DNA from: Gammaproteobacteria bacterium | GTDB lineage: Bacteria > Pseudomonadota > Gammaproteobacteria > Arenicellales > JAANXG01 | Direction: 5' to 3' | Assembly (NCBI GenBank): GCA_018263405.1 | Contig: JAANXG010000140.1 | Location: 1-18,048, forward strand | DNA length: 18,048 nt | In this document: positions 1 through 6,140 of the stretch, piece after piece | Layout: every line of letters begins with the position of its first letter | Position numbering within the stretch: position 1 is the first letter of the stretch | Position numbers and translations under genes: made by a program | Notes under the pieces: model-generated | The model's database searches: none | What the model saw: only the letters and a program-made list of their open reading frames with translations | Told to the model about the DNA's origin: nothing

Positions 1-329
1 AGCAATGGCGGCGAGTGCAGGCCGGAAAACAGAGCCAGTGCCTGGTCATCAGCAAGAAAGGCTTCCAGGTTTTTTTTGCTGCGCCGGCTGTTACCGCGAT
101 GATCCTTTACAACAAGTTTAACATCCCGCCCCGCCAGTTTGTTGTCGACTTCGCTTAAAGCAGTCCGGATACCCTGTTCAATGGAAACTCCTGACGCCCT
201 GTTTACTGTCATGTCCGCATCCAGATAGATATGCACGACACCAGGTGACGTATCAGCTCCGTAAGATGGTACGGCAAAACTCACTAATGCCAGAAGCAGA
301 CACCATATAGATGGTTGCTGTTTTTTCAT
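1..329 (-). CDS. Periplasmic substrate-binding protein (branched-chain amino acid/urea type), 5' part only
   Basis: The reading frame starts at ATG 329 and runs off the left edge after about 109 codons. A clear Sec signal peptide begins MKKQQPSIW, continues with a Leu/Ala-rich core and ends near SYGA (about residues 20-25). The mature part has an opening beta-strand (VVHIYLDAD), then GVSIEQGIRTALSEVDNKLAG and a second strand VKLVVKDHRGN. This is the layout of lobe 1 of type-I periplasmic binding proteins (Peripla_BP_6, LivK/UrtA-like), which capture a ligand in the periplasm for an ABC permease or a sensor. The start is supported by GGAGAG eight bases upstream. The family call rests on pattern recognition of an N-terminal third only, so the ligand cannot be named. 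The gene lies left of the mobile-element debris and may belong to accessory DNA or to the resumed core chromosome. Confidence 0.68.
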   Translation of the reverse strand, partial: MKKQQPSIWCLLLALVSFAVPSYGADTSPGVVHIYLDADMTVNRASGVSIEQGIRTALSEVDNKLAGRDVKLVVKDHRGNSRRSKKNLEAFLADDQALALFSGLHSPPL

Positions 330-361
330 TATGTACTCTCCAAAGTCTCTAGCCCGAATTA

Positions 362-389
362 TTCATAAAAAAGGGCGATCCTCGTTCAA
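362..389 (-). promoter_or_regulatory. Possible sigma70 promoter of the binding-protein gene
   Basis: Reading the minus strand, TTGAAC (389-384) is followed after 16 bases by TATGAA (367-362), about 30 bases before the Shine-Dalgarno of the gene starting at 329. Each box matches consensus at four of six positions. The -35 box lies inside the palindromic element at 372-450 and the -10 box outside it, so the element may have created or altered this promoter. This is a prediction from base composition and spacing only. Confidence 0.3.
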
Positions 390-450
390 CCAATTGATAT
401 AATTGGTGTTTCGCCAAAAACGCTTCGGAGAAGCTAAACGAGGTCACCCT
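372..450. repeat. Multi-hairpin palindromic element
   Basis: The arms AGGGCGATCCTCGTT (372-386) and AACGAGGTCACCCT (437-450) form an imperfect inverted repeat enclosing two perfect smaller hairpins: ACCAATT/AATTGGT (389-395 with 401-407, 5-base loop) and GCTTC/GAAGC (422-426 with 430-434, 3-base loop). The whole could fold as a closed stem with two side hairpins, a three-way-junction shape. Such compact structured DNA is typical of the ends of single-strand transposing elements, of recombination sites, or of structured RNAs. The sequence alone does not say which. It abuts the end of the pseudogene at 444. Confidence 0.6.
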
Positions 451-824
451 ATGTCCAAATCTACCCAAGAAACGGATAAGAAGGATAAACGGTATTCGTG
501 GCGGTGAAAAGTCCCCCGCTGGGTGCCTGTCGGGTTGGCCGTAGCGGAATGATACGGGGTGCGGATGGCCGAGACGCGGTGTTCACGAGGGGCGTGTGGG
601 CCGAATGTATCGATACCCAGACCCGACCCCACCATATCGGCGATCTTCTGTGGGGTGATGCTCAAAGTGATGGTGGCGGTTTCTGCCCGGACGAGACGTC
701 ATTGCCGCCATAGCGAAACTGCAATGCGTTCAACCATTGCCAGTTCCAGACTGCCTACAGGGCGGAGCTGATCTTCAAGGTCCGCAAGGAGGTCCTGAAA
801 ATCATCCGCGCTTTCACCGGGCAA
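444..824 (-). pseudogene. 3' fragment of a conserved uncharacterised gene, with a nonsense codon
   Basis: Read on the minus strand from 824, one frame gives LPGESADDFQDLLADL, then RPVGSLELAMVERIAVSLWR and, after a single TGA (701-699), RLVRAETATITL, continuing open to a TGA at 446-444. The frame is unchanged across the TGA. A CGA-to-TGA transition in a WRQ-R-RLVRAE context explains it simply. The pattern (LPGE..DDF..L...L.P.G.LE..MVERIA..LWR..RLVRAE) matches, from memory, a widespread family of uncharacterised proteins whose N-terminal half usually reads NA..HGL.A. That half is missing here: before 824 the frame enters unrelated AT-rich DNA. Function is unknown. The last 45 or so residues do not look like the family and may be read-through of flanking DNA. 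Confidence 0.5.
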
Positions 825-1059
825 TAGATTTATTTATGATGAGCTTGATCATATCGATCAGTTGGAAGTGGTTTTATTGGTTAACAACACTGCGACGAAT
901 AATTTGAAGATTCATCAGGACATAATCATTAGATTTGGTTTTTTCTTGAAAAGGTATGTCAATGATCTGACTATGAAGACAGATGCCATGAGTATAGGGG
1001 GTACTGGGATTTGGTTCTTACCTGATTCATTGAGTATTTCCCACCTGACCTGATACAGA
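825..1059. other. AT-rich spacer with no recognisable gene
   Basis: This stretch is visibly richer in A and T than the core genome to the right. Frames on both strands give no protein pattern I recognise, and the open frames through it (for example + strand 862-1053) lack a ribosome binding site and look random. It contains a near-palindromic TTGATCATATCGATCA at about 847-862. It sits between the truncated gene fragment and the collapsed IS91-type transposase, and I take it as leftover mobile-element or island DNA. Confidence 0.5.
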
Positions 1060-1230
1060 TTCGCCGAATGGTCCCGGCTTCGGGAGGCGGTAACGCAACC
1101 GTTCGCTCGGTTTAATCCATGTAAGTCGTTCGGCGGCGAATAAAGGGCGGGTACAATAGCGCAGCAGGTGCTCCTGCAACACCCGATAGACCACCGTACG
1201 CTCCGGCACATATGCGGGGCGATGGCGGTC
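1060..1230 (-). pseudogene. Collapsed IS91-type transposase remnant
   Basis: On the minus strand from about 1230 a frame reads RHRPAYVPERTVVYRVLQEH, close to the N-terminal style of IS91-family transposases (a Y.PR...VLY.VVQEHLE-type opening). It passes directly at LLRY into CTRPLFAAERL and then LRYRLPKPGP, which resembles the C-terminal A-RPP-AL-RL...YRLPKP-P region of the same family. The HUH nuclease core and the zinc-finger region between them, some 300 residues, are absent, and the frame stops at 1027. IS91-family enzymes move DNA by single-strand rolling-circle transposition; this copy cannot. It follows the recombinase remnant by a few bases in the same direction, as in IS91-like elements that carry an integrase gene upstream of the transposase. 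The family call is from memory of motifs. Confidence 0.6.
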
Positions 1231-1679
1231 ATGATCGTGCTGCCTGATGCAAGGTCTCTCCCGCCCCCGCAATTTGTGCCATGAGACGGGGGGTGGCCTG
1301 GAGATACCAGTAGGTGTCGGAGACATGGACATGACCCAAGTACGTACTCAGTGCGGACATGTGGTATTTGATCGCTTGGGGATCGCTACCGCATTGTTCC
1401 AGAGAGCGAACGGCGAAAGTGTGGCGCAGATCGTGGAGGCGCGGACCGGGATGGCCGGGTCCGGCCCGTAATCCAACAGGTGTCGATGTCTTGTATGTCA
1501 ATGTGCTCGTTTTGGAGCCATGTGCCGAAGTGGGCAATGGAGTCCAAGTAGCCGCTGACACTCAAGGCCGTATACCCGGTTGAAGCCAGCTCGATAGTGA
1601 ATTTATCGAGGTATGGGGCGAGATATCCGGGAGTGAGAAAGTGAAGTGGGGCCGCAAAGCCCTGGTTTTGTTGAGTCAT
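1229..1679 (-). pseudogene. Tyrosine recombinase/integrase with internal deletion and frameshift
   Basis: The start at ATG 1679 has GGAGG eight bases upstream. The first 55 or so residues (FLTPGYLAPYLDKF, then YLDSIAHFGTWLQNEHID) are the SAM-like core-binding N-domain of site-specific recombinases. Near 1500 the homology jumps to another frame, giving RLHDLRHTFAVRSLEQ, LSTYLGHVHV and SDTYWYLQATPRLM down to the stop at 1229. HDLRH holds the catalytic His and Arg, LGH the second His, and TYWYL the nucleophilic Tyr. The region with the first catalytic Arg and the beta-sheet Lys, perhaps 200 residues, is missing, so the gene is dead. The STYLGHVHVSDTYWYLQATP style is that of integrases accompanying IS91-like and recombinase-in-trio elements rather than phage integrases. 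It points away from the 3' end of tRNA-Lys. Confidence 0.8.
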
Positions 1680-1729
1680 GGTTTTCCTCCGTTCACCGCC
1701 GACATGGCGGTTTCTGGAAGAAGGTATAG

Positions 1730-1834
1730 TTATGCGCAGTCGCTTTTGTCCACCCGGCACGTAACCTTAAATGGATTCATGTCCTTTTAGCAGTTCACCC
1801 TCACCAACTGCACATAACGGTAAACTGCGCATAA
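1730..1834. repeat. Three copies of an 11-bp repeat upstream of the dead recombinase
   Basis: ACTGCGCATAA occurs at 1824-1834, ACTGCACATAA (one change) at 1807-1817, and the exact inverted copy TTATGCGCAGT at 1730-1740. The two direct copies are spaced 17 bases start to start, and the inverted copy lies 83 bases away. Direct plus inverted short repeats beside a recombinase gene are the usual look of recombinase-binding arms or element ends. The function is inferred. Confidence 0.55.
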
Positions 1835-1839
1835 TTACG

Positions 1840-1895
1840 AAAATCCGTGGGCCATTCTGGCCCGGTACCACTCGCCGGCCGCGTCGAGCGCGGCC
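1840..1895 (-). terminator. Two hairpins downstream of tRNA-Lys, possible terminator
   Basis: On the minus strand after the tRNA come a perfect 7-bp stem GGCCGCG/CGCGGCC (1895-1889 with 1883-1877, loop CTCGA) and then GGGCCA/TGGCCC (1863-1858 with 1854-1849, loop GAA). The second is followed by ACGGATTTT (1848-1840). The T-run is short and not adjacent to the stem, so this is a weak candidate for an intrinsic terminator of the tRNA transcript. Confidence 0.35.
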
Positions 1896-1916
1896 CAAAC
1901 CAGCGAAAACGAAAAA

Positions 1917-1992
1917 TGGTGGGCCGTGCAGGGATCGAACCTGCGACCACCTGATTAAAAGTCAGATGCTCTACCAACTGAGCTAACGGCCC
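1917..1992 (-). tRNA. tRNA-Lys (anticodon UUU)
   Basis: The 76-base gene includes an encoded CCA. The acceptor arm GGGCCGT pairs with ACGGCCC, followed by discriminator A and CCA at 1919-1917. The D-arm holds AGCTCAGTTGGTAGAGC. The anticodon stem TCTGA/TCAGG (one G-T pair) carries loop CTTTTAA with anticodon TTT at 1959-1957. The T-arm is GCAGG-TTCGATC-CCTGC. It decodes AAA and AAG. tRNA-Lys also lies downstream of cpoB in Escherichia coli and near the pal cluster in Pseudomonas, so the position is conserved core synteny. Its 3' end faces the accessory debris, the usual polarity of tRNA-anchored islands, but I see no duplicated 3' end between 1 and 1916. Confidence 0.97.
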
Positions 1993-2019
1993 AAGGACAG
2001 CCTGCACACAGGGCGCGGA

Positions 2020-2048
2020 ATTATCGCGAGGCAACAGATGAGTGTCAA
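2020..2048 (-). promoter_or_regulatory. Consensus sigma70 promoter of tRNA-Lys
   Basis: Minus-strand TTGACA (2048-2043, perfect) is followed by exactly 17 bases and GATAAT (2025-2020, five of six). A GC-rich discriminator (TCCGCGCCC) comes next, as expected for stable-RNA promoters under stringent control. Transcription would begin near 2013, giving a leader of about 20 bases before the tRNA. The near-ideal boxes and spacing make this the best promoter in the window. Confidence 0.85.
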
Positions 2049-2133
2049 TTGTCGATGCACGCGACGGCTTTGTTGTGACGCGGCATCCGGCTGGTCCACT
2101 CAACCGTCCAATCGGGGCCAAGAATTGGTTAGG

Positions 2134-3042
2134 CTAGCGGATTTTACTCAACCGAGTTTCCGCCGATATTGCGACGCGACTTCCGGGATATTGGGATATG
2201 ACCTGGTTCAATGTCTGCCGCGCCTGCGGCATTTGCCCCAGTTCATATTGAACATAACCCAACTTCAATAATGCCTCGGGTACTCGCTGACTGTCCGGGT
2301 ACTGGTTCACAACGGTATCGAAGGCCCCTCCTGCACTTTCAAAGTCCCGGGTTACATAATACGCTTCCCCGATCCAGTACTGTGCATCGTCAACTAACGC
2401 GCCATTGGGAAACCTCGTAATCATCGAGCGAAAATCGATAATCGCATCGTTGTAACGGCTCTGTTTCAGCAGTTCGAAGGCATTGTCATAGGCTGCTTGT
2501 TCCCCGACACTTGCTACGGAGATCTGTTGATTGGAGCCCTGTTGCGTCGTCCCCGGAGATTGCCGATCGTATGCAGCTTGTTGTTGACCCTGGCCACTAC
2601 TCTGGCTTTGTTGAGACGTCTGCTGCTGTCCCTGGGTGTCCCCTTGTTGTCCATAGGCCTGCTGCGCTGCCTGACTGGCACCTTGCGCTTGCTGGCCGTA
2701 TGCGGGTTGCTGACCCTGTGCATCGTTTTGGGCTTGGTCGGAACTCTCCTGCTGACCTTGTCCGTACGAGGTCTGCTCTTCGCTCTGGCGCAAACGATGG
2801 TCCAGGTCTCCGTACAATTGGCGTTGGCGTTCGCGTAGTTTCTTTATTTCATTGCGCTGCACTTCAATTGCATCCCGCAATACCGCCACCTCCCGCCACA
2901 GCTCCTGTACTCCCACGGTCTTTCGGACCGGATCGCTCGAAGTTTGTATCGGCGCCTTTGGCGTTGACCCGCAGCCGGCAATGATCGCCACTGCCAACAC
3001 TGCCAGCGCCGAATGCGCCTGCCTTTTGATTCGAAAAAACAT
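2134..3042 (-). CDS. cpoB: Tol-Pal cell-division coordinator CpoB (YbgF), predicted lipoprotein form
   Basis: CpoB links the Tol machine to peptidoglycan synthesis at the division site by modulating PBP1B. The 302-residue product has an N-terminal hydrophobic segment ending IIAGC, with Cys24 fitting a lipobox; the well-known E. coli protein is instead cleaved to a soluble periplasmic form. Residues 45-89 (VQELWREVAVLRDAIE and onward) form the trimerising coiled coil. Residues 86-174 are a long Gln/Ser/Gly-rich, low-complexity linker with repeated YGQQ-like units. Residues 183-302 hold three TPR-like repeats (AYDNAFELLKQSRYNDAI, AQYWIGEAYYVTRDFESA, ALLKLGYVQYELGQMPQA). The start is fixed by the TAATG junction: the pal stop TAA shares one base with this ATG, implying translational coupling. 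The linker composition is unlike the rest of the operon. Confidence 0.93.
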   Translation of the reverse strand: MFFRIKRQAHSALAVLAVAIIAGCGSTPKAPIQTSSDPVRKTVGVQELWREVAVLRDAIEVQRNEIKKLRERQRQLYGDLDHRLRQSEEQTSYGQGQQESSDQAQNDAQGQQPAYGQQAQGASQAAQQAYGQQGDTQGQQQTSQQSQSSGQGQQQAAYDRQSPGTTQQGSNQQISVASVGEQAAYDNAFELLKQSRYNDAIIDFRSMITRFPNGALVDDAQYWIGEAYYVTRDFESAGGAFDTVVNQYPDSQRVPEALLKLGYVQYELGQMPQARQTLNQVISQYPGSRVAISAETRLSKIR

Positions 3043-3551
3043 TACCGCAGTATAACGACACGCCGGTTAAGTTGCCATGCGCTCGCGTCGCTGCCGAGGG
3101 CCGCGGGGCGCTCCTCGCCGTATGAAACGGTCTGAATTCGCCCAGGCGCCACACCGTATGCAATCATAATCTCTGCCGCCGAGTTTGCTCGTCTTTCACC
3201 CAATGCCAGGTTGTATTCGCGTGTACCGCGTTCGTCCGCGTGTCCTTCCAAAACGACGTTAACATTCGGATTCTCTATAAGAAACTGGGAATGCGCTTCT
3301 ATTACCCGCTGCGATTGCCGATCTACATTGTAACTGTCAAATTCAAAATAAATCTTGTTGGTATTGAGTAACTGCTCCATCTCCGCTCCCAGCTCGCTGC
3401 CGGAGGTATCGGAGCCTTCGCTCAGACCACTCGCGGTAGCTCCTGTGGCCCCTGCATCGCCTTCTTCGCCTATGACTCCCTTGTCACCGCCGCAAGCAGC
3501 CAGCATCAGGCTCAACACTGTTGCTAACACAAAATGGCTTCGCTTAATCAT
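3042..3551 (-). CDS. pal: Peptidoglycan-associated lipoprotein Pal
   Basis: Pal is the outer-membrane lipoprotein that holds the outer membrane to peptidoglycan and is relocated by Tol energy to the constriction site. From ATG 3551 (169 residues) it opens MIKRSHFVLATVLSLMLAAC, a signal peptide with lipobox LAAC and acylated Cys20. A Gly/Ser/Thr/Asp-rich linker follows to about residue 55, then an OmpA-like domain (IYFEFDSYNVD, EGHADERGTREYNLALGERR, VSYGEERP, LNRRVVIL) with the Asp and Arg that grip diaminopimelate. I prefer ATG 3551 to the in-frame GTG at 3560. GAGGAG lies eight bases before the ATG but abuts the GTG. The tolB stop lies 13 bases upstream, and the pal stop overlaps the cpoB start. 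Confidence 0.96.
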   Translation of the reverse strand: MIKRSHFVLATVLSLMLAACGGDKGVIGEEGDAGATGATASGLSEGSDTSGSELGAEMEQLLNTNKIYFEFDSYNVDRQSQRVIEAHSQFLIENPNVNVVLEGHADERGTREYNLALGERRANSAAEIMIAYGVAPGRIQTVSYGEERPAALGSDASAWQLNRRVVILR

Positions 3552-3564
3552 CGTTTTCACTCCT

Positions 3565-4878
3565 CTAGAGTTTCTGGTTGTAAGGTGACCACGCGGGTTC
3601 GCGCACGTCCCCCTTCTGGAATCGCAGCGTTTGTTTCACGCGACCGTCCGACGAGACCGCCGCTAATACTCCACGACCACCTTGTTGGGTAGCGTACAGG
3701 ATCATCGCGCCGTTTGGCGCAAAACTCGGGGACTCGTCCAATGTCGTGTCGGTTAATACATGCAACCCCCGGCTGTCAAGGTAAAACACCCCGATTCGAT
3801 ACCCATTGCCCTGGTTGGTGACCAAAGTCAGACGCTCGCCGTTCGGGTCGTAAAACGCCCGTGCATTATACTTGCCTTCGAAAGTCAACCGTTCGAGACC
3901 GGTTCCGTTGCGTCGGATACGATATATCTGCGGCCGCCCGGAGCGGTCCGAAGTAAACACAAGGTGCTGTCCGTTAGGTGACCAGGCGGCCTCGGTATCG
4001 ATACCGTGATGCTGAGTTACGCGCGTAATCAATCTCGTCTGCGTGTCAAACAAATAGATTTCAGGATTACCGTCCTTCGACGACGTGAATGCCAGGGTGC
4101 GGCCGTTCGGCGACCAAGCCGGCGCGCCATTGATACCATCATGGGACGCCACCAATTCCCGAGAGGCGTCCTTAAGCCGTTGTACGTATACCATAGACCG
4201 CTTTTTTTCGAACGACACGTAGCTCAGCTTCTCGCCGTCAGGCGACCAGGACGGGGATAAAATCGGTTCGTCGGATTTCAGAATAGTCCGTGGATTGTAT
4301 CCGTCCGAGTCGGCCACCCGAAGCAGATAGTTGCGTTCACCGTCGATAACCTGCAGCGTTACGTACGCAATGCGCGTATCGAATGCACCTCGTTCGCCGA
4401 TCAACCGTAGATATATGAAATCGGCGATTTGATGGGCGATCTTGCGTAGTTTGTTGCCGGACACGTCGTATCGAAAGCCGCCGAGCTGCTGCTCTTTGAA
4501 TACATCGAACAAACGAAACTCGACCCGGTACTGGTCCAGCGCCATACGAATGACCCGTCCGACAACCAATACCTCCGCCTTGATAAGCCGCCAGTCTTTG
4601 AATTCAACCTCGGTATGGTCGTGGGGACGGTTCAAAAAGTTCTCGTGGGCAATGGTTTCAAAACGGCCGCTGCGACGCAGGTCCGATCCCACCACCTTAC
4701 TCACTTCGTGAGGCGGCGGGTCGCTACCCCGGTATTCGAAGGGTACAACGGCAATCGGAATTCCCGCCGCCACGCCTTGGGTTATGTCGATTTCCAGGAC
4801 CGCGCCCGCGGACCTGATACTCAAGACCGCAGCCATCAACACCACAAAGAAGCTGATTTTTTGTCTCGTATTTTTCAC
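3565..4878 (-). CDS. tolB: Tol-Pal system beta-propeller protein TolB
   Basis: TolB is the periplasmic partner that binds Pal and TolA and times release of Pal from peptidoglycan. The 437-residue product starts with a Sec signal peptide (KISFFVVLMAAVLS, cleavage near RSAGA), followed by the N-terminal alpha/beta domain (GIPIAVVPFEYRG; about residues 30-165). A C-terminal six-bladed propeller shows the blade signature repeatedly: PSWSPDGEKLSYVS, PAWSPNGRTLAFTSSKDG, AAWSPNGQHLVFTSDRSG, PSFAPNGAMILYAT and a final PAWSPYN. The start is GTG at 4878, overlapping the tolA stop by four bases (GTGA) with GGAAG about ten bases upstream. Length matches the family (about 430 residues). Confidence 0.96.
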   Translation of the reverse strand: MKNTRQKISFFVVLMAAVLSIRSAGAVLEIDITQGVAAGIPIAVVPFEYRGSDPPPHEVSKVVGSDLRRSGRFETIAHENFLNRPHDHTEVEFKDWRLIKAEVLVVGRVIRMALDQYRVEFRLFDVFKEQQLGGFRYDVSGNKLRKIAHQIADFIYLRLIGERGAFDTRIAYVTLQVIDGERNYLLRVADSDGYNPRTILKSDEPILSPSWSPDGEKLSYVSFEKKRSMVYVQRLKDASRELVASHDGINGAPAWSPNGRTLAFTSSKDGNPEIYLFDTQTRLITRVTQHHGIDTEAAWSPNGQHLVFTSDRSGRPQIYRIRRNGTGLERLTFEGKYNARAFYDPNGERLTLVTNQGNGYRIGVFYLDSRGLHVLTDTTLDESPSFAPNGAMILYATQQGGRGVLAAVSSDGRVKQTLRFQKGDVREPAWSPYNQKL

Positions 4879-5717
4879 GAAATCATTTCTTCCGGTTTAA
4901 ATTTTAATATCAAACTCCGAAATTCCTCGTTCACACCACGCTCCTGTGGGATCGGAAGAGGCGAGGCTTTCAGGACCGCATTTTCAACGGAGCGGTCGAA
5001 AACCGAATTGCCACTCGATTTGGCTATACGCGCCGATAATACCTCACCGGCCTGGCTTAAACGTACGTTAATATGCGCCTCGATGTTGGTCCGGAGACCG
5101 ACCGGCTGGTTCCAGTTACGGCTGACTTTCTGTTTGATAATCGGAATGTACTGAGCCAACGCGGTGTTAACATGACGTTGCCGGCGCTCGCGTTCGAGTT
5201 GCTCTTGCAACTCTTTCTCGCGCTGCCGCTTTTCAGCCAATTCCTTCCGGTGTCGTTGTTCTTCTTCCTCGCGTTTACGCTCTGCTTCCGCTTGCGCCTG
5301 TTTGCGCTGCTCCTCTTCCCGCTCCTCGAGCTTCGCCAGCTCCTGCTGCTCCTGCTGTTTCTTTTCCGCGAGTTCCCGCGCCTTTTGTTTCTCCTTCTCC
5401 TGACGTTTTTTTATCTCGGCGAGTTTTCGCTCTTCCGCTTTTTTTCTGCTTAATAGCTCCTCGAGCTTTTTTTGGACTTCCAATTGTTTTTGCTTCTTGG
5501 CTTCTTCTTTTTGTCTTATCGACTCCATTTGCTTCTGTATTTCCGACTCGCTAACTACGTTGGCCTGGACGGGCGCGGGTGTTCCTGCCGACGAAGACAC
5601 GGCCTGCGTCGGCCAGTCCAGGTTCAACACCACCAGGAGCCCTGCGATAACGTGAATAACAATCGCATAAAATAACGACTTGGCTGTCAGGCTAAACCGA
5701 TGCACTCTTGACTTCAT
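4875..5717 (-). CDS. tolA: Tol-Pal system inner-membrane bridging protein TolA
   Basis: TolA is driven by the TolQR proton motor and reaches across the periplasm to TolB and Pal. The 280-residue protein has a short cytoplasmic start, one membrane helix (SLFYAIVIHVIAGLLVVLNL, about 14-33), a long charged helix rich in Lys, Glu, Gln and Arg (about 55-185; EEREEEQRKQAQAEAERKRE) and a C-terminal TolA/TonB-like domain from about 190 (IKQKVSRNWNQPVG, VRLSQAGEVLSARIAKSSGN, FDRSVENAVLKASPLPIP). His22 matches the His of the SxxxH motif used to engage TolQR, but the partner Ser position is Ala18. ATG 5717 lies five bases after the tolR stop, with AAGG eight bases upstream. It is shorter than E. coli TolA (421 residues), mainly in the helix. 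Confidence 0.95.
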   Translation of the reverse strand: MKSRVHRFSLTAKSLFYAIVIHVIAGLLVVLNLDWPTQAVSSSAGTPAPVQANVVSESEIQKQMESIRQKEEAKKQKQLEVQKKLEELLSRKKAEERKLAEIKKRQEKEKQKARELAEKKQQEQQELAKLEEREEEQRKQAQAEAERKREEEEQRHRKELAEKRQREKELQEQLERERRQRHVNTALAQYIPIIKQKVSRNWNQPVGLRTNIEAHINVRLSQAGEVLSARIAKSSGNSVFDRSVENAVLKASPLPIPQERGVNEEFRSLILKFKPEEMIS

Positions 5718-5721
5718 AACA

Positions 5722-6138
5722 TCAGCCTTCGTCGGGTTGATCGGTCACCAGCCCGACACTGGGTACTCCGGCTTGCTGGAGCAGGACCATGGCATTGACG
5801 ATATGCCCGTACGCCGCATTTTTGTCACCCCGCACCATAAACCTCGCCTGCTTGTTCCGATTGCGTATAGCAACTGCTCTGACGTGTACCTCTTCCGGTC
5901 CTTTCAACTCTTCATCTATATACAGATCACCGTCTACTGTAACACTCAACACTACGGGCTCCGTATCCTCCGGCATCGGATTCGCGCTTGCCCGGGGAAG
6001 ATCCACCTCGACTCCCTGCGTCAGCAATGGCGCCGTGATCATGAAGATTACCAGCAACACCAGCATCACATCGATATACGGCACGACGTTGATCTCGGCC
6101 ATCAGTTTTTTTCTTCTAAGAGAGCGATAACCCCGCAT
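5722..6138 (-). CDS. tolR: Tol-Pal system proton-motor subunit TolR
   Basis: TolR forms with TolQ the proton-conducting stator of the Tol motor (ExbD/MotB-like). The 138-residue product has a short basic N-terminus (RGYRSLRRKKLMAEINVV), a single membrane helix containing the essential proton-carrying Asp23 (PYIDVMLVLLVIFMITAPLL), and a periplasmic ExbD/TolR domain (VEVDLPRA, VTVDGDLYIDEE, RFMVRGDKNAAYGHIVNAM). ATG 6138 follows the tolQ stop by two bases, so coupled translation is likely. Length and Asp position agree with E. coli TolR. Confidence 0.97.
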   Translation of the reverse strand: MRGYRSLRRKKLMAEINVVPYIDVMLVLLVIFMITAPLLTQGVEVDLPRASANPMPEDTEPVVLSVTVDGDLYIDEELKGPEEVHVRAVAIRNRNKQARFMVRGDKNAAYGHIVNAMVLLQQAGVPSVGLVTDQPDEG

Positions 6139-6140
6139 GG

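Noticed and set aside
372..450. Integron attC site
   Set aside because: The folding is suggestive, but I could not place the paired RYYYAAC/GTTRRRY core boxes at the ends, and no integron integrase is present.
451..507. Short + strand frame starting MSKSTQETDKKDKRYSWR
   Set aside because: Only 18 codons, no clear ribosome binding site or recognised family. It lies antisense to the end of the better-supported gene fragment.
862..1053. + strand 63-codon frame in the AT-rich island
   Set aside because: No Shine-Dalgarno, no family pattern, and composition is explained by AT-rich non-coding DNA.
2370..2720. Possible CRISPR-like or tandem repeat in the cpoB linker
   Set aside because: The repetition comes from degenerate Gln/Gly/Tyr codons of a low-complexity protein segment; units are irregular and lack spacers.
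5073..5453. Long + strand Leu/Phe-rich frame that looks like a membrane protein
   Set aside because: It is the antisense shadow of the Lys/Glu-rich TolA helix, whose codons read as Leu and Phe on the other strand.
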